NCBI RefSeq assembly: GCF_030811555.1
Contig: NZ_JAUSQZ010000001.1
Span: 806,001-870,000 of the forward strand
Source of the DNA: Kineosporia succinea
GTDB lineage: Bacteria > Actinomycetota > Actinomycetes > Actinomycetales > Kineosporiaceae
DNA length: 64,000 nucleotides
Direction: 5' to 3'
Shown here: positions 7,940-16,470 of the stretch, in pieces
How positions within the stretch are numbered: position 1 is the first letter of the stretch
How the letters are laid out: each line of letters opens with the position of its first letter
The notes under the pieces: generated by a model
Seen by the model: the letters and a program-made list of their open reading frames with translations, nothing else
What the model was told of the DNA's origin: nothing
The model's database searches: none
Translations under genes and position numbers: made by a program

Positions 7940-8797
7940 ATGCCCGATGCTGATCACGTGCGTCGCAGAGCCTGGTCAGCCGTCCACCAGGCCGTCACCG
8001 GCACCCGCACCCTCCTCACCGGCACCGACACCGCCCTCCTGTCGTCCGGCGCGGCGCTCTACGGCATGCTCGCCGCCGTCCCCACCCTGCTCGTCGCCGT
8101 CGCCCTGGCCGGTGTGCTCTTCGGTCACGACCTGATCGCCGACCTGGGCGCCAGCCTGGCCGCCGCCATCCCCGACGAGCAGGGCGCCGACCGCTGGGTC
8201 GACGGGCTGTTCGGCGCCGGGCTCTCACTGTCCCCGCCGGCCGTGCTGTTCGCCGTGTTCATGGCCTCGGCCTACGGGCGGGGCCTGAGCAAGGCCCTGG
8301 CCCGGCTGGTCCCGGCCGAGCACCGTTCCGACCCGCCGCCGTCGTTCCAGGCCCGGCTGCTCACGCTGCCCCTGCTCGGCCTGGCCCCGCTGATGCTGCT
8401 GGCCCTGCTCGTCATCACGCCGACCGTGGAGAACCTGGAGACCGAGAACGGCCTGGCCGGCGTGCTTCTCGCCTCCTACCTGGGCCTCAACCTGGTGTGG
8501 GTGATTCTCTGGGCGCCGCTGGCCTGGATGTTCCGGGTGGTCGCGCCGGGCCGGCCGCGGTGGCGCTCGGCCGGGATCTCGGCGGTGGTCACGGCCGCGT
8601 TCATCTCCGGCTTCCTGCAGGGCTTCACGTTGTTCCTGGCCCTGCCCGTCGACCTCGGGCGGCCGTTCGGCGGGCTGACGATCGTCGGCGTCACCACCGC
8701 GCTGCTGCTGTGGCTGTGGGTGCTGCACGCCGTGATCTGCGTGGGCTATGCACTGACCTGGTCGATCGACAGGATGCTGGACGACGCAGCCGACTGA
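7940..8797 (+). CDS. YihY/BrkB family integral membrane protein
   Basis: About 285 aa with six hydrophobic segments. It fits the YihY/virulence-factor-BrkB family: LSSGAALYGMLAAVPTLLVA near the N-terminus, AYGRGLSKALARLVPAEH, and the C-terminal LLLWLWVLHAVICVGYALTW. The usual family function is unproven; some members were once annotated as RNase BN. Start ATG at 7940 lacks a good ribosome site and GTG 7958 is an alternative. It ends 14 bp before the esterase gene and is probably cotranscribed with it. Confidence 0.78.
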   Translation: MPDADHVRRRAWSAVHQAVTGTRTLLTGTDTALLSSGAALYGMLAAVPTLLVAVALAGVLFGHDLIADLGASLAAAIPDEQGADRWVDGLFGAGLSLSPPAVLFAVFMASAYGRGLSKALARLVPAEHRSDPPPSFQARLLTLPLLGLAPLMLLALLVITPTVENLETENGLAGVLLASYLGLNLVWVILWAPLAWMFRVVAPGRPRWRSAGISAVVTAAFISGFLQGFTLFLALPVDLGRPFGGLTIVGVTTALLLWLWVLHAVICVGYALTWSIDRMLDDAAD

Positions 8798-8811
8798 CCA
8801 CAGGAGCAAGG

Positions 8812-9759
8812 ATGCCCCCGCAGACGCCCGGCCCGATGCCCGCGTTCGACCCCGAGATCCAGGCCGTCTGGGACGAGATCGGCGCACCCCCGGCCACCAT
8901 CCAGGAGGCACGCGACCAGGCGGTGCCCGTACCTCCCGAACTTCTCACCGCCGACGGTCTTTTCACCGTCGAAGACCGTGCGCTGCCCGATCTCGGCATC
9001 AGCCTGCTCATCATCCGCCCGGTCCGGGCGCAGGCCCCCACCGGCGCCCTGTACTGGATCCACGGCGGCGGGATGTTCGCCGGTGACAACCGTTCCGGCG
9101 TGGTCGGGGAGGCCCTGGTCGCGGCCCGGGAGTTCAACCTGGCCGTGGTCTCGGTGGAGTACCGGCTGGCCCCCGAGCACCCGCACCCCGCGCCGGTCGA
9201 GGACTGCTACGCCGGGCTGGTCTGGACCGCCGGGCACGCCGCCGAGCTGAACATCGACGCCGGCCGCATCATCTGCGCCGGGGGCAGCGCGGGCGGAGGC
9301 CTCGCCGCGGCCGTCACCCTGCTCGCCCGGGACCGCGGCGGCCCGGCCCTGCTCGGCCAGATGCTGCTGTGCCCGATGCTCGACGACCGCAACGACACCG
9401 TCTCGGCGCGGCAGGTCACCGACACCGGCACCTGGACGCGCAGCAGCAACGAGACCGGCTGGACGGCCCTGCTCGGCTCCGGGGAGGCCGACCCGTACGC
9501 CGCCCCGGCCCGGGCCACCGACCTGTCCGGGCTGCCGCCCGCCTACATCGACGTCGGCTCGTCGGAGGTGTTCCGCGACGAGGACGTGGCCTACGCCTCG
9601 GCCATCTGGGCGGCCGGTGGGGCAGCCGAGTTGCACGTCTGGTCCGGAGGTTTCCACGGCTACGCGGTGCTGGCACCCGGCACCCGCGTGGCCCGCGACA
9701 CGGTGGCCGCGCGTCACGCCTGGTTGCGGCGGGTTCTCGAGCCCGGCGGCGGTTCGTGA
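8812..9759 (+). CDS. Alpha/beta hydrolase, HSL-type esterase/lipase
   Basis: Cytoplasmic carboxylesterase-like enzyme of the hormone-sensitive-lipase family, 315 aa. The HGGG oxyanion-hole motif is at about residue 84 (YWIHGGGMFAGDN), followed by VEYRLAPEHPHPAPVEDCYAG and the nucleophile elbow CAGGSAGGGLAAA. The acid is likely in DVGSSEVFRDE and the His in SGGFHGYAV. AGGAG at 8802-8806 gives a 5-nt spacing to ATG 8812. Natural substrate unknown. Likely in one transcript with the upstream membrane protein. Confidence 0.9.
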   Translation: MPPQTPGPMPAFDPEIQAVWDEIGAPPATIQEARDQAVPVPPELLTADGLFTVEDRALPDLGISLLIIRPVRAQAPTGALYWIHGGGMFAGDNRSGVVGEALVAAREFNLAVVSVEYRLAPEHPHPAPVEDCYAGLVWTAGHAAELNIDAGRIICAGGSAGGGLAAAVTLLARDRGGPALLGQMLLCPMLDDRNDTVSARQVTDTGTWTRSSNETGWTALLGSGEADPYAAPARATDLSGLPPAYIDVGSSEVFRDEDVAYASAIWAAGGAAELHVWSGGFHGYAVLAPGTRVARDTVAARHAWLRRVLEPGGGS

Positions 9760-9886
9760 AGGACGCGGTGGCGCCGGTGGACGGGGCGGCGCACCTTGAC
9801 GGCGACAGCCCTTTCGTGACGGACCGTGTTCTCGCCGTTGCCCTTTGGGGCCGTGGAGGGGGTCACGCGATGCCCTAGGCTCATCG

Positions 9887-11542
9887 ATGATGGCAGGCCT
9901 GCGACGCACAGCGGCGACCTGGTGGCGGGCGGTTCGGGGGGCGAGCCGCGGCCGGGTCGTCTACGAGTGCGCCCTGATGCTGTTCGCCGCGCTGACGAAT
10001 CTCAGCGGCGTCGTGTTCGTCAACTACACCGAGGTCGGCTCCACCGAGCTCCTGCTCTCCCTGGGCACGGCCGCCGCCGCGCTCGTGCTGGTGCCGCTGC
10101 GCCTGGTCCGGCCGGTCACCGCTCTGGTGCTGGGCTCGGTGGTCAGCATCCCGGCCGGGGGCACGTCGCTGCTGATCTCCATCCTCAGCGCCAGCACCGG
10201 CTACCGCGCCAAGAAGCCACTGGCCATCGTCTTCGGCTACTCGGTGGCGCTGGCCTGCGCGATCTGCGGGGTGATGGCGCAGACCGACCCGGCCGATTTC
10301 GGGCCGATGGGCGCGCCCCTGTTCGGCCTGACGCTGTTCGCCTTCATGTGCGTGCTGCCCGGGGCGATCGCCGCGATGATCGCGCAGCGCCGCCTGCTCG
10401 TCATGACCATGCACCAGCGCAACATCGAGCTGCACGCCGAGCGCCTCCTGGTGGCCGGCCAGGCCCAGGCCCGCGAGCGCAACCGGATCGCCGCCGAGCT
10501 GCACGACTCGCTGGGCCACCGGCTCACGCTGATCTCGATGTACGCGGGCGGTCTTTCACAGAACCCGACACAGAACCCGACACAGAACCCCGCGGCCGCC
10601 GGGGCACGCACCCCGACCACCACGTCCACCGTCGGCATCCACGAAGAAGACCCGCGCACGCGCGCCGTGGGCCTGCTGCGCGACACCTCGTCGCAGGCCA
10701 TGACCGAGCTGCGGCAGATCCTGAAGGTGCTGCACCAGGACGAGCCCGCGGCCGGTGGTGGCCGCAAGCTCGACGAGGTCGAGCAGACCGTGGAGGCCGC
10801 CCGGCAGACCGGCACCCTGATCGAGCTGGTGCGGGTGGGGCAGCCGCGCCCGCTCTCGCTGCTGGCCGAGCACGCGGGCTACCGCGTCGTTCAGGAAGGC
10901 ATCACCAACGCGCTGAAACACGCCGGTGGGGCGCCGGTGCGGGTCGAGGTCCGCTACGACGACGAGGCCCTGTTCATCGAGGTCCGTAACCGCGCCGGGC
11001 GTCCGCACCCGGGCCCGAGCAGCGGGCAGGGGCTGCACGGGCTCACCGAACGCGTGCGGCTGGCGGGTGGCGTGCTGTCGCAGGGGCCGACGGACGACGG
11101 GTTCCGTCTGGGGGCGATGTTGCCGTACGAGGCGGACGTCCCCGCTCCGGGCCCGGCCCCGGCCAGCGACTTCCCGCCCGACCTGATCAGGCGCAGCAGC
11201 CGCCGCCAGCGCATCGGGTTCACCGCGGTGGTGCTGGCCCTGCTGGTCACGCTGGGCTCGTGCGTGGGCTGGGCCGCCACGCTGCCGGGCACGATCCCGA
11301 TCGAGGCGTCGGTGTACCAGGCCGTTCGGGTCGGCGACGACCGCGACCGGCTGCGGCACCTGCTGCCCGAGGAGGAGGTGGCCTCGACCCGTACCGACGA
11401 GCAGGGCCGGACCTGCGAGACCTTCCTCGGCGACGTCACCGAGCAACCCGACTTCGAAGAGTACGAAATCACTTACGAGTTCTGCTATTCCGGCGACAAG
11501 CTGGTCTCCAAGCAGAAGGTACGCACGGAGGGAACCCCATGA
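9887..11542 (+). CDS. NarL-type sensor histidine kinase with extracytoplasmic C-terminal domain
   Basis: About 551 aa. Residues 1-165 contain four to five membrane segments. A HisKA_3 dimerisation domain follows (ERNRIAAELHDSLGHRLTL, phospho-acceptor His in ELHDSLGH), then a HATPase domain (N box NALKHAGG; G box GQGLHGLTERVRLAGG). Unusually, after the kinase there is another membrane helix (IGFTAVVLALLVTLGSCVGW) and about 85 residues predicted outside, with RTCETFLGD and YEFCYSGD carrying two Cys. A 12-bp triplicate repeat encodes NPTQNPTQNP after the H box. The stop overlaps the response regulator start (ATGA). Start is uncertain: ATG 9887 or 9890 without a clear ribosome site. A paralogue lies at 27381-28979. 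Confidence 0.88.
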   Translation: MMAGLRRTAATWWRAVRGASRGRVVYECALMLFAALTNLSGVVFVNYTEVGSTELLLSLGTAAAALVLVPLRLVRPVTALVLGSVVSIPAGGTSLLISILSASTGYRAKKPLAIVFGYSVALACAICGVMAQTDPADFGPMGAPLFGLTLFAFMCVLPGAIAAMIAQRRLLVMTMHQRNIELHAERLLVAGQAQARERNRIAAELHDSLGHRLTLISMYAGGLSQNPTQNPTQNPAAAGARTPTTTSTVGIHEEDPRTRAVGLLRDTSSQAMTELRQILKVLHQDEPAAGGGRKLDEVEQTVEAARQTGTLIELVRVGQPRPLSLLAEHAGYRVVQEGITNALKHAGGAPVRVEVRYDDEALFIEVRNRAGRPHPGPSSGQGLHGLTERVRLAGGVLSQGPTDDGFRLGAMLPYEADVPAPGPAPASDFPPDLIRRSSRRQRIGFTAVVLALLVTLGSCVGWAATLPGTIPIEASVYQAVRVGDDRDRLRHLLPEEEVASTRTDEQGRTCETFLGDVTEQPDFEEYEITYEFCYSGDKLVSKQKVRTEGTP

Positions 11543-12243
11543 CGGACGCGCCGGTCCGGGTCTTGATCGCGGACGACGACGCCTTGGTGCGCGGAGGCAT
11601 TCGCTTCGTGCTCTCGATGGTCGAAGGGATCGACGTGCGCTGGGAGGCCGGCGACGGGGCCGAGGCCGTCGTCCTGGCTCTGGAGCACCGCCCCGACGTC
11701 GTGCTCATGGACGTGCAGATGCCCGGCACCGACGGGCTCACCGCGCTGCTGAAACTGCGGGCGGCCTGGCCGGAGGCGGTGGTCATCATCCTGACCACGT
11801 TCGGCGAGAGTGACTACATCACGCGGGCTCTGGCCGGCGGGGCGGCCGGGTTCCTGCTGAAAGACGCGGCGGCCGACGACCTGGCCCGGGCGATCCGGGC
11901 GGCCGCGAACGGTGACGCGTTCCTGTCCCCCGCGGTCACCCGTCAGCTGCTCGACGGCATGTCGGCGCCCTCCGGTGCCCCGGTGGTACCGGAGGCCTCG
12001 CGGGCGCCGGGCATCGAGGTGCCCGAGTTCGCCGCGAAGGGCCTGGCCGAGCTGAGTGCCCGCGAGCGCGAGGTGCTGGTGCTGGTGGCGCAGGGCCTGT
12101 CGAACGCCGCGATCAGCACGCAGCTGTGGATCAGCGAGGCGACGGTGAAGACGCACGTGAGCCGGGTGCTGACGAAGCTGGGCTGCGAGAACCGGGTGCA
12201 GGCGGCGCTGATCGCGCACCGCCTGGGGCTCATGCAGTCCTGA
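11539..12243 (+). CDS. NarL/FixJ family response regulator
   Basis: Two-domain transcription factor, 234 aa. The receiver domain has the acidic pocket (LIADDDALVRGG), phospho-acceptor Asp in PDVVLMDVQMPG, the Thr switch in ILTTFGE and Lys in FLLKDA. The C-terminal LuxR helix-turn-helix reads LSAREREVLVLVAQGLSNAA and ATVKTHVSRVLTKLG. It overlaps the kinase stop by 4 nt, so it is the cognate partner. Its 3' end overlaps the convergent Clp-N gene by 14 nt. Target genes are not visible. Confidence 0.95.
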   Translation: MTDAPVRVLIADDDALVRGGIRFVLSMVEGIDVRWEAGDGAEAVVLALEHRPDVVLMDVQMPGTDGLTALLKLRAAWPEAVVIILTTFGESDYITRALAGGAAGFLLKDAAADDLARAIRAAANGDAFLSPAVTRQLLDGMSAPSGAPVVPEASRAPGIEVPEFAAKGLAELSAREREVLVLVAQGLSNAAISTQLWISEATVKTHVSRVLTKLGCENRVQAALIAHRLGLMQS

Positions 12244-13210
12244 GCAGCTCCGTCGGGCTCACCCCCAGGGCGCTCAGAAGCCTTCCGCTGCGGTTGTTCT
12301 CGACGCAGACCAGGCGCTCGAGCACCGACCGGGTGCCCTGCGGCCAGTCGCCGTACGAGCTGGGCAGCGGCACCGCGTCGCGGCCCAGCTCGGTGACGGC
12401 CATCGCCTCGCGCACCTTCTCGTGGTCGAGCCCGGCGTCGAGCAGGGCCTGCCCGCCGCCGTAGCGGGGCTGGGCCTGCCGGGCCATGTGCGGGTAGGCG
12501 CGGGCGACCTGGTGGGTGGTCAGGAGGGCGAGCAGCACGTCGTCCGAGCTCATCCGGCGGCCCTGCTCGCGGGCCAGCTCGTCGGCCTCCAGCCGCACCC
12601 AGAACACCGGGTCGGCGGCCAGGTTGTCGGACGACAGCCGCATCAGGAACCTGCGGATGCGGCCCATCACACCGCGGCCCTGGGGTTCGTAGCGCGCCCG
12701 GCCGATCAGCGCGTCGCGGGTGCGGTGCAGGTCGGGGTGCAGGCGCTCGGTGCGGGCCGGCACCCGGCCCTCACGCAGGGCCTCGCGCAGTTCGGCGACG
12801 TCGACCCCGCAGTCGGCGAGCACGCCCACGGCCCGGCTCTGCGAGTCGCCGAGGATCGCCAGCAGCACGTCGAGGGGCTCGCGCTCGGCACCGCCGGTGA
12901 CCGAGGAGCCGGCCTGGGCCCGGTCGAGCGCGGCGGCCGCGGCGCTGGAGAACGTCATCGTCCCGGTCGCGCCCACGGCCATCAGCCGGTTCACCGAGCC
13001 GGTCTCCGGAGCCTCGGCCCCGACCAGCTCCCGCAGTACCCCGTCGGTGACGTCGTAGGCGTCCAGCGCGTCACTGATCCCGTCGACGTGCGACATGCCC
13101 CGCAGCAGGTGGTGGGTGCCGATCACCTCGTCGGCGTGGAAGAACGCCCGGCCCCACACGATGGTGAACTCGTCGCTGCAGGGGAACGGTGGCCGCACTG
13201 TCGTGTCCAT
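12230..13210 (-). CDS. Clp N-terminal repeat domain protein without ATPase
   Basis: 326 aa. The beginning (DEFTIVWGRAFFHADEVIGTHHLLRGM) matches the Clp R/N-domain helix and its GTEHLLLGL-like signature, and a second stretch (ALDRAQAGSSVTGGAEREPLDVLLAILGD) repeats it. A further Clp-N-like half is visible later (ELAREQGRRMSSDDVLLALLTTH). No Walker motifs are present, so it is not a Clp ATPase. It could act as an adaptor or substrate-binding protein for ClpC, by inference from the N-domain's known role. The 3' end overlaps the response regulator gene tail to tail. Confidence 0.7.
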   Translation of the reverse strand: MDTTVRPPFPCSDEFTIVWGRAFFHADEVIGTHHLLRGMSHVDGISDALDAYDVTDGVLRELVGAEAPETGSVNRLMAVGATGTMTFSSAAAAALDRAQAGSSVTGGAEREPLDVLLAILGDSQSRAVGVLADCGVDVAELREALREGRVPARTERLHPDLHRTRDALIGRARYEPQGRGVMGRIRRFLMRLSSDNLAADPVFWVRLEADELAREQGRRMSSDDVLLALLTTHQVARAYPHMARQAQPRYGGGQALLDAGLDHEKVREAMAVTELGRDAVPLPSSYGDWPQGTRSVLERLVCVENNRSGRLLSALGVSPTELLRTA

Positions 13211-13316
13211 GGCCCGATCTTGCTCTGCACCGGGTGGTGAACGCGTCGGCCAACGGTCGGACCTTGACTACGACCGAAGTCGTACTCGCCCGTCGGGGTG
13301 AAGGCCCGCGCGGCCG

Positions 13317-14297
13317 GTGCCGAGTGACCCGTTCGTGGACGTGCATCTGTACACCTGGGCGATCACGGCCGCCGTGCTGGTCGTCGTCCTCGGCCTGGAC
13401 GTGCTCGTCATCGGCCGCGACGTGCACGAGCCGTCGATGCGGGAGGCCGGCACCGCCGTCACCGTGTTCGTGGTGCTGGCCGTGGTGTTCGGCCTCGGGG
13501 TGCTGGCCACGAGCGGCAGCCGCTACGCGGGCGAGTTCTTCGCGGGCTGGCTGACCGAGTACAGCCTGTCGGTCGACAACCTCTTCATCTTCCTGATCCT
13601 GATGGCGAAGCTGCGGGTGCCGCGGGAGCTGCAGCAGTACGCGCTGACCGTCGGGATCATCCTGGCGCTGGTCTTCCGGGGGGTGTTCATCGCCGCCGGG
13701 GCGGCCGCGATCAGCCGGTTCTCGTGGGTGTTCTTCATCTTCGGGGCGTTCCTGATCTACACCGCGGCGAAGCTCGTGGCCGACTACCGCGACCACGGTG
13801 ACGACGACGAGGTCACCGAGAACGCCCTCATGCGCTTCGTGAGCCGGCGCTTCCCGAGCACCGGCACCTTCGAGGGCCGGGCGCTGACCGTGGTGCGCGA
13901 CGGGCGTCGGCTGATCACCCCGATGCTGTTCGTCGTCGTCGCGCTGGGCAGCACCGACCTGCTCTTCGCCCTCGACTCGATCCCCGCGATCTACGGGCTC
14001 ACCCAGGAGCCCTACCTGGTGTTCACGGCCAACGTGTTCGCGCTGATGGGGCTGCGGCAGCTCTACTTCCTGATCGGCGGGCTGCTGCAGCGCCTCGTCT
14101 ACCTGTCGCTGGGACTGTCGTTCATCCTGGCCTTCATCGGGGTGAAGCTGGTGCTGCACGCCCTGCACGAGTACGACCGGGCCGGCTGGGCTCCCTTCGA
14201 CGGGGAGATCCCGATCTGGCTGTCGCTGGCCGTCATCATCGGCACCCTGGTCGTGACGACGGTGGCGAGTCTGACGGCCGGCTCCCGCAAGCGCTAG
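13317..14297 (+). CDS. TerC family integral membrane protein
   Basis: 326 aa, eight to nine membrane segments. Family hallmarks: WLTEYSLSVDNLFIFLILMA with the conserved Asp/Asn in the membrane, and the second repeat STDLLFALDSIPAIYGLTQEPY. TerC/Alx-type proteins have been linked to metal-ion (Mn2+) export and tellurite resistance in other bacteria; which applies here is unknown. The GTG start at 13317 has only a weak GAAGG about 11 nt upstream. Its last four bases overlap the convergent thioredoxin-TPR gene. Confidence 0.9.
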   Translation: MPSDPFVDVHLYTWAITAAVLVVVLGLDVLVIGRDVHEPSMREAGTAVTVFVVLAVVFGLGVLATSGSRYAGEFFAGWLTEYSLSVDNLFIFLILMAKLRVPRELQQYALTVGIILALVFRGVFIAAGAAAISRFSWVFFIFGAFLIYTAAKLVADYRDHGDDDEVTENALMRFVSRRFPSTGTFEGRALTVVRDGRRLITPMLFVVVALGSTDLLFALDSIPAIYGLTQEPYLVFTANVFALMGLRQLYFLIGGLLQRLVYLSLGLSFILAFIGVKLVLHALHEYDRAGWAPFDGEIPIWLSLAVIIGTLVVTTVASLTAGSRKR

Positions 14298-15454
14298 ACG
14301 CTGAGCCTCAGCAACGCCTCGGCCATCGCCCGCTGGTGCTGCGTGAGCGGTGGCTCGGCGGTCTCCATCGCACGCCGCAGTTCTGAGTCCATGCCCGCGA
14401 CATCTCCGCGCAGCAACAGGATCCGGGCCTTGCGGAAGTGCGCCCACGCGCTGTTCGGCGTCACGGCCAGGGCCTCGGCCATGTCGTGGTCGGCCTCGTC
14501 GTGCCGGCCCACCTGGGCCAGGGCCAGGGCGCGCGCCGAGCGGGCGTAGGCCACCGAGAACTCGTCGAGGGTCCCCGCGATGGCTGCGTCGAGGTCTTTC
14601 ACGGCCGTGGCGCCTCCTCCGTTGTCGGCCAGTACCTGTCCCCGCGAGTTCAGGAGGTGGTCCGAAGCCGGATCCATCTCGAGAAGACTAGAGAAATCAC
14701 GAATGGCGGTTGCCGCATCCCCGGCATACCAGGCGGTCATAGCTGAATTCATGAGGCTTTCACGGTCGGGGCCCGACGTGAACTCGGCCGTTCGCCCCGG
14801 TTCCGTCGACATCGCGGGCATCGCGGGCACCGCCGCCACCATCGGCATCGCGGGCACCGTCGGGATCAACGGCGACATCGCGGCGGTCATCAGCGGCTCG
14901 CCCGTCATCATCGCCCCGGCCTCGGTCAGCGGCCGCGCGGCGGTGAGCGGGCTGCCGAGCGACCGCGTCGCGCTGCGGAGATCGGCGAACGGCGAGGCCT
15001 CCGGCAACTCGACGGCGGAGTCCGGACGCGCCTCACCGGCAGGCCCCTCGATGTAGGGCGACCCCGCCTCACCGGTCTCCGCCATCCAGAGCATCCATTC
15101 CTGGAGCTCCTCGCCCATGTCGGCGGCGGCCACCTCGTCGACGGCCTCGGACAGCTGGCCGGCCGGCATCACGCCGGCGAACCGGCGGCAGGGCAGGCCG
15201 TCGCGATAGACCACGATGCTGGGCAGGGCCTTCAGGTCGTGCCGGGTGGCGAGTTCGCGCTGGCCCATCGCGTCGACGGTCCACACCGCGACCTCGGGCC
15301 GGCGGCGCACGAACTCGTCGAGCTCGGGCCGGAACTGGCCGCACGCCGGACTGGAGTCCATGAGAAAGATCAGGACGTTCAGCCCGGTGCCCAGCACCTG
15401 GTCGTGCCGTTCGGTCGTCAGTGCATTCCTCATATCGAGGATCACGATAAGCAC
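14294..15454 (-). CDS. Thioredoxin-fold protein with TPR repeats, no CxxC
   Basis: 386 aa. Residues 20-105 have a thioredoxin fold (NVLIFLMDSSPACGQFRPEL, cis-Pro loop ALPSIVVYRDG), but the active site has a single Cys (SPACGQF) instead of CxxC. A low-complexity Pro/Met/Ala linker spans about 165-215. TPR-like helices follow from 230 (AWYAGDAATAIRDFSSLLEMDP, AHFRKARILLLRGDVAGM). It resembles co-chaperones of the YbbN type, so a scaffold or holdase role is more likely than redox catalysis. Start GTG at 15454; ATG 15433 has no ribosome site. No signal peptide. Confidence 0.72.
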   Translation of the reverse strand: MLIVILDMRNALTTERHDQVLGTGLNVLIFLMDSSPACGQFRPELDEFVRRRPEVAVWTVDAMGQRELATRHDLKALPSIVVYRDGLPCRRFAGVMPAGQLSEAVDEVAAADMGEELQEWMLWMAETGEAGSPYIEGPAGEARPDSAVELPEASPFADLRSATRSLGSPLTAARPLTEAGAMMTGEPLMTAAMSPLIPTVPAMPMVAAVPAMPAMSTEPGRTAEFTSGPDRESLMNSAMTAWYAGDAATAIRDFSSLLEMDPASDHLLNSRGQVLADNGGGATAVKDLDAAIAGTLDEFSVAYARSARALALAQVGRHDEADHDMAEALAVTPNSAWAHFRKARILLLRGDVAGMDSELRRAMETAEPPLTQHQRAMAEALLRLSV

Positions 15455-15520
15455 GCCGACCCCGGTTCACGAAAAAACAATGATGGACGGCGAACACACC
15501 GGCCAATATTTAACCCGTCG

Positions 15521-16228
15521 TTACTTCGGCAGGCGCATGACGTAACCGGCATGGTGCAGCTCGGGCCGATCGCCCCCGGTGAACTCGCCGAAGGCCCAGA
15601 ATCCGGTGTCGTCGAGATAGACCACCCGGTCGCGCCAGACCCGGTAACTCCCCTGCCAGGCGTGACGCCGGCCGGCCCGGGTCTCGTCGTAGCGGCCGTG
15701 CTCGTCGAGTTCCTGGTGCAGGTATCCGGTGCGGTCGATCCAGATGCCCAGCCGCGGGTCACCGGGCGGCAGGGGCCGCAGCACCACGTCCGTCACCGCG
15801 TCCGTCACCGCGTCCGTCACGGCGTCCCTCCCGGTGTCGTCGACAGCCATCAGCCCCGGCACCACGGCCCGCCTCCCCCCGAGCACCAGCGCCACCAGAT
15901 CCACCGGCCGCACGATGAACGCCCCCACCGCCTCCTCGCGTCCGACCGGCCGGCGCACCACCACGAAGTCCGCCCCGTTGCCCACCGCGATCTCCTTGTC
16001 GCGGAACCGCTCCCGGGCCGGCCGCTGCCCCTCCAGCGTGCCCACCACCAGCGGCACCACCGTGGCGCCCCGTCCGTCGATCGTGACCACCGGCGTCCCC
16101 TCGTGCACCCCGCCCACCGCGGTCACGCGACCGTCGGTCACACTCACATCCCCCACGATGGGGGACGTCGTGGCACCGACCCTCAGGACGGTCGCCTCTC
16201 TCACGCGCAGGTCGGTCGCAGAACTCAT
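15521..16228 (-). CDS. Amidohydrolase-like N-terminus fused to Atu4866 domain
   Basis: 235 aa. Residues 1-50 look like the beta-sandwich start of a metal-dependent amidohydrolase (LRVREATVLRVG, GDVSVTDGRVTAVG, TIDGRGATVVPL), but the following barrel with its HxH metal site is absent. The C-terminal 90 residues (LGIWIDRTGYLHQELDEHGR, YRVWRDRVVYLDDTGFWAFG, YVMRLPK) match the small beta-barrel Atu4866 family. A 12-bp repeat encodes AVTDAVTDAVTD between them. Start ATG at 16228 is chosen; the open frame continues to 16285. Function unknown; this may be the fossil of a larger fusion. Confidence 0.65.
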   Translation of the reverse strand: MSSATDLRVREATVLRVGATTSPIVGDVSVTDGRVTAVGGVHEGTPVVTIDGRGATVVPLVVGTLEGQRPARERFRDKEIAVGNGADFVVVRRPVGREEAVGAFIVRPVDLVALVLGGRRAVVPGLMAVDDTGRDAVTDAVTDAVTDVVLRPLPPGDPRLGIWIDRTGYLHQELDEHGRYDETRAGRRHAWQGSYRVWRDRVVYLDDTGFWAFGEFTGGDRPELHHAGYVMRLPK

Positions 16229-16470
16229 ACCGGCGACCCTAGGCAGAACGCGCCCGCCGCACAGTGGGTGCGTCACTCCCACCATCGCCCGATCGCTCCC
16301 GGCCCGGCAATAAAGCGGCTTTCACCGCGTCCCTAATTTCCCGTCAAGAAAACCGGGCCGGGTCAATGGAAACTCAAGACCAGGCCAAACCCGGGCCGTA
16401 AAAATCCTTTCTTGCACATAACTTTCGGGAATCTGTACAGTCGGGCGCCCTGACGTGAGGAATGCCCATC

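Noticed and set aside
15780-15835. Short 12-bp direct repeats as a mobile or CRISPR element
   Set aside because: They are in frame (AVTD repeats) and have no spacers or flanking ends.
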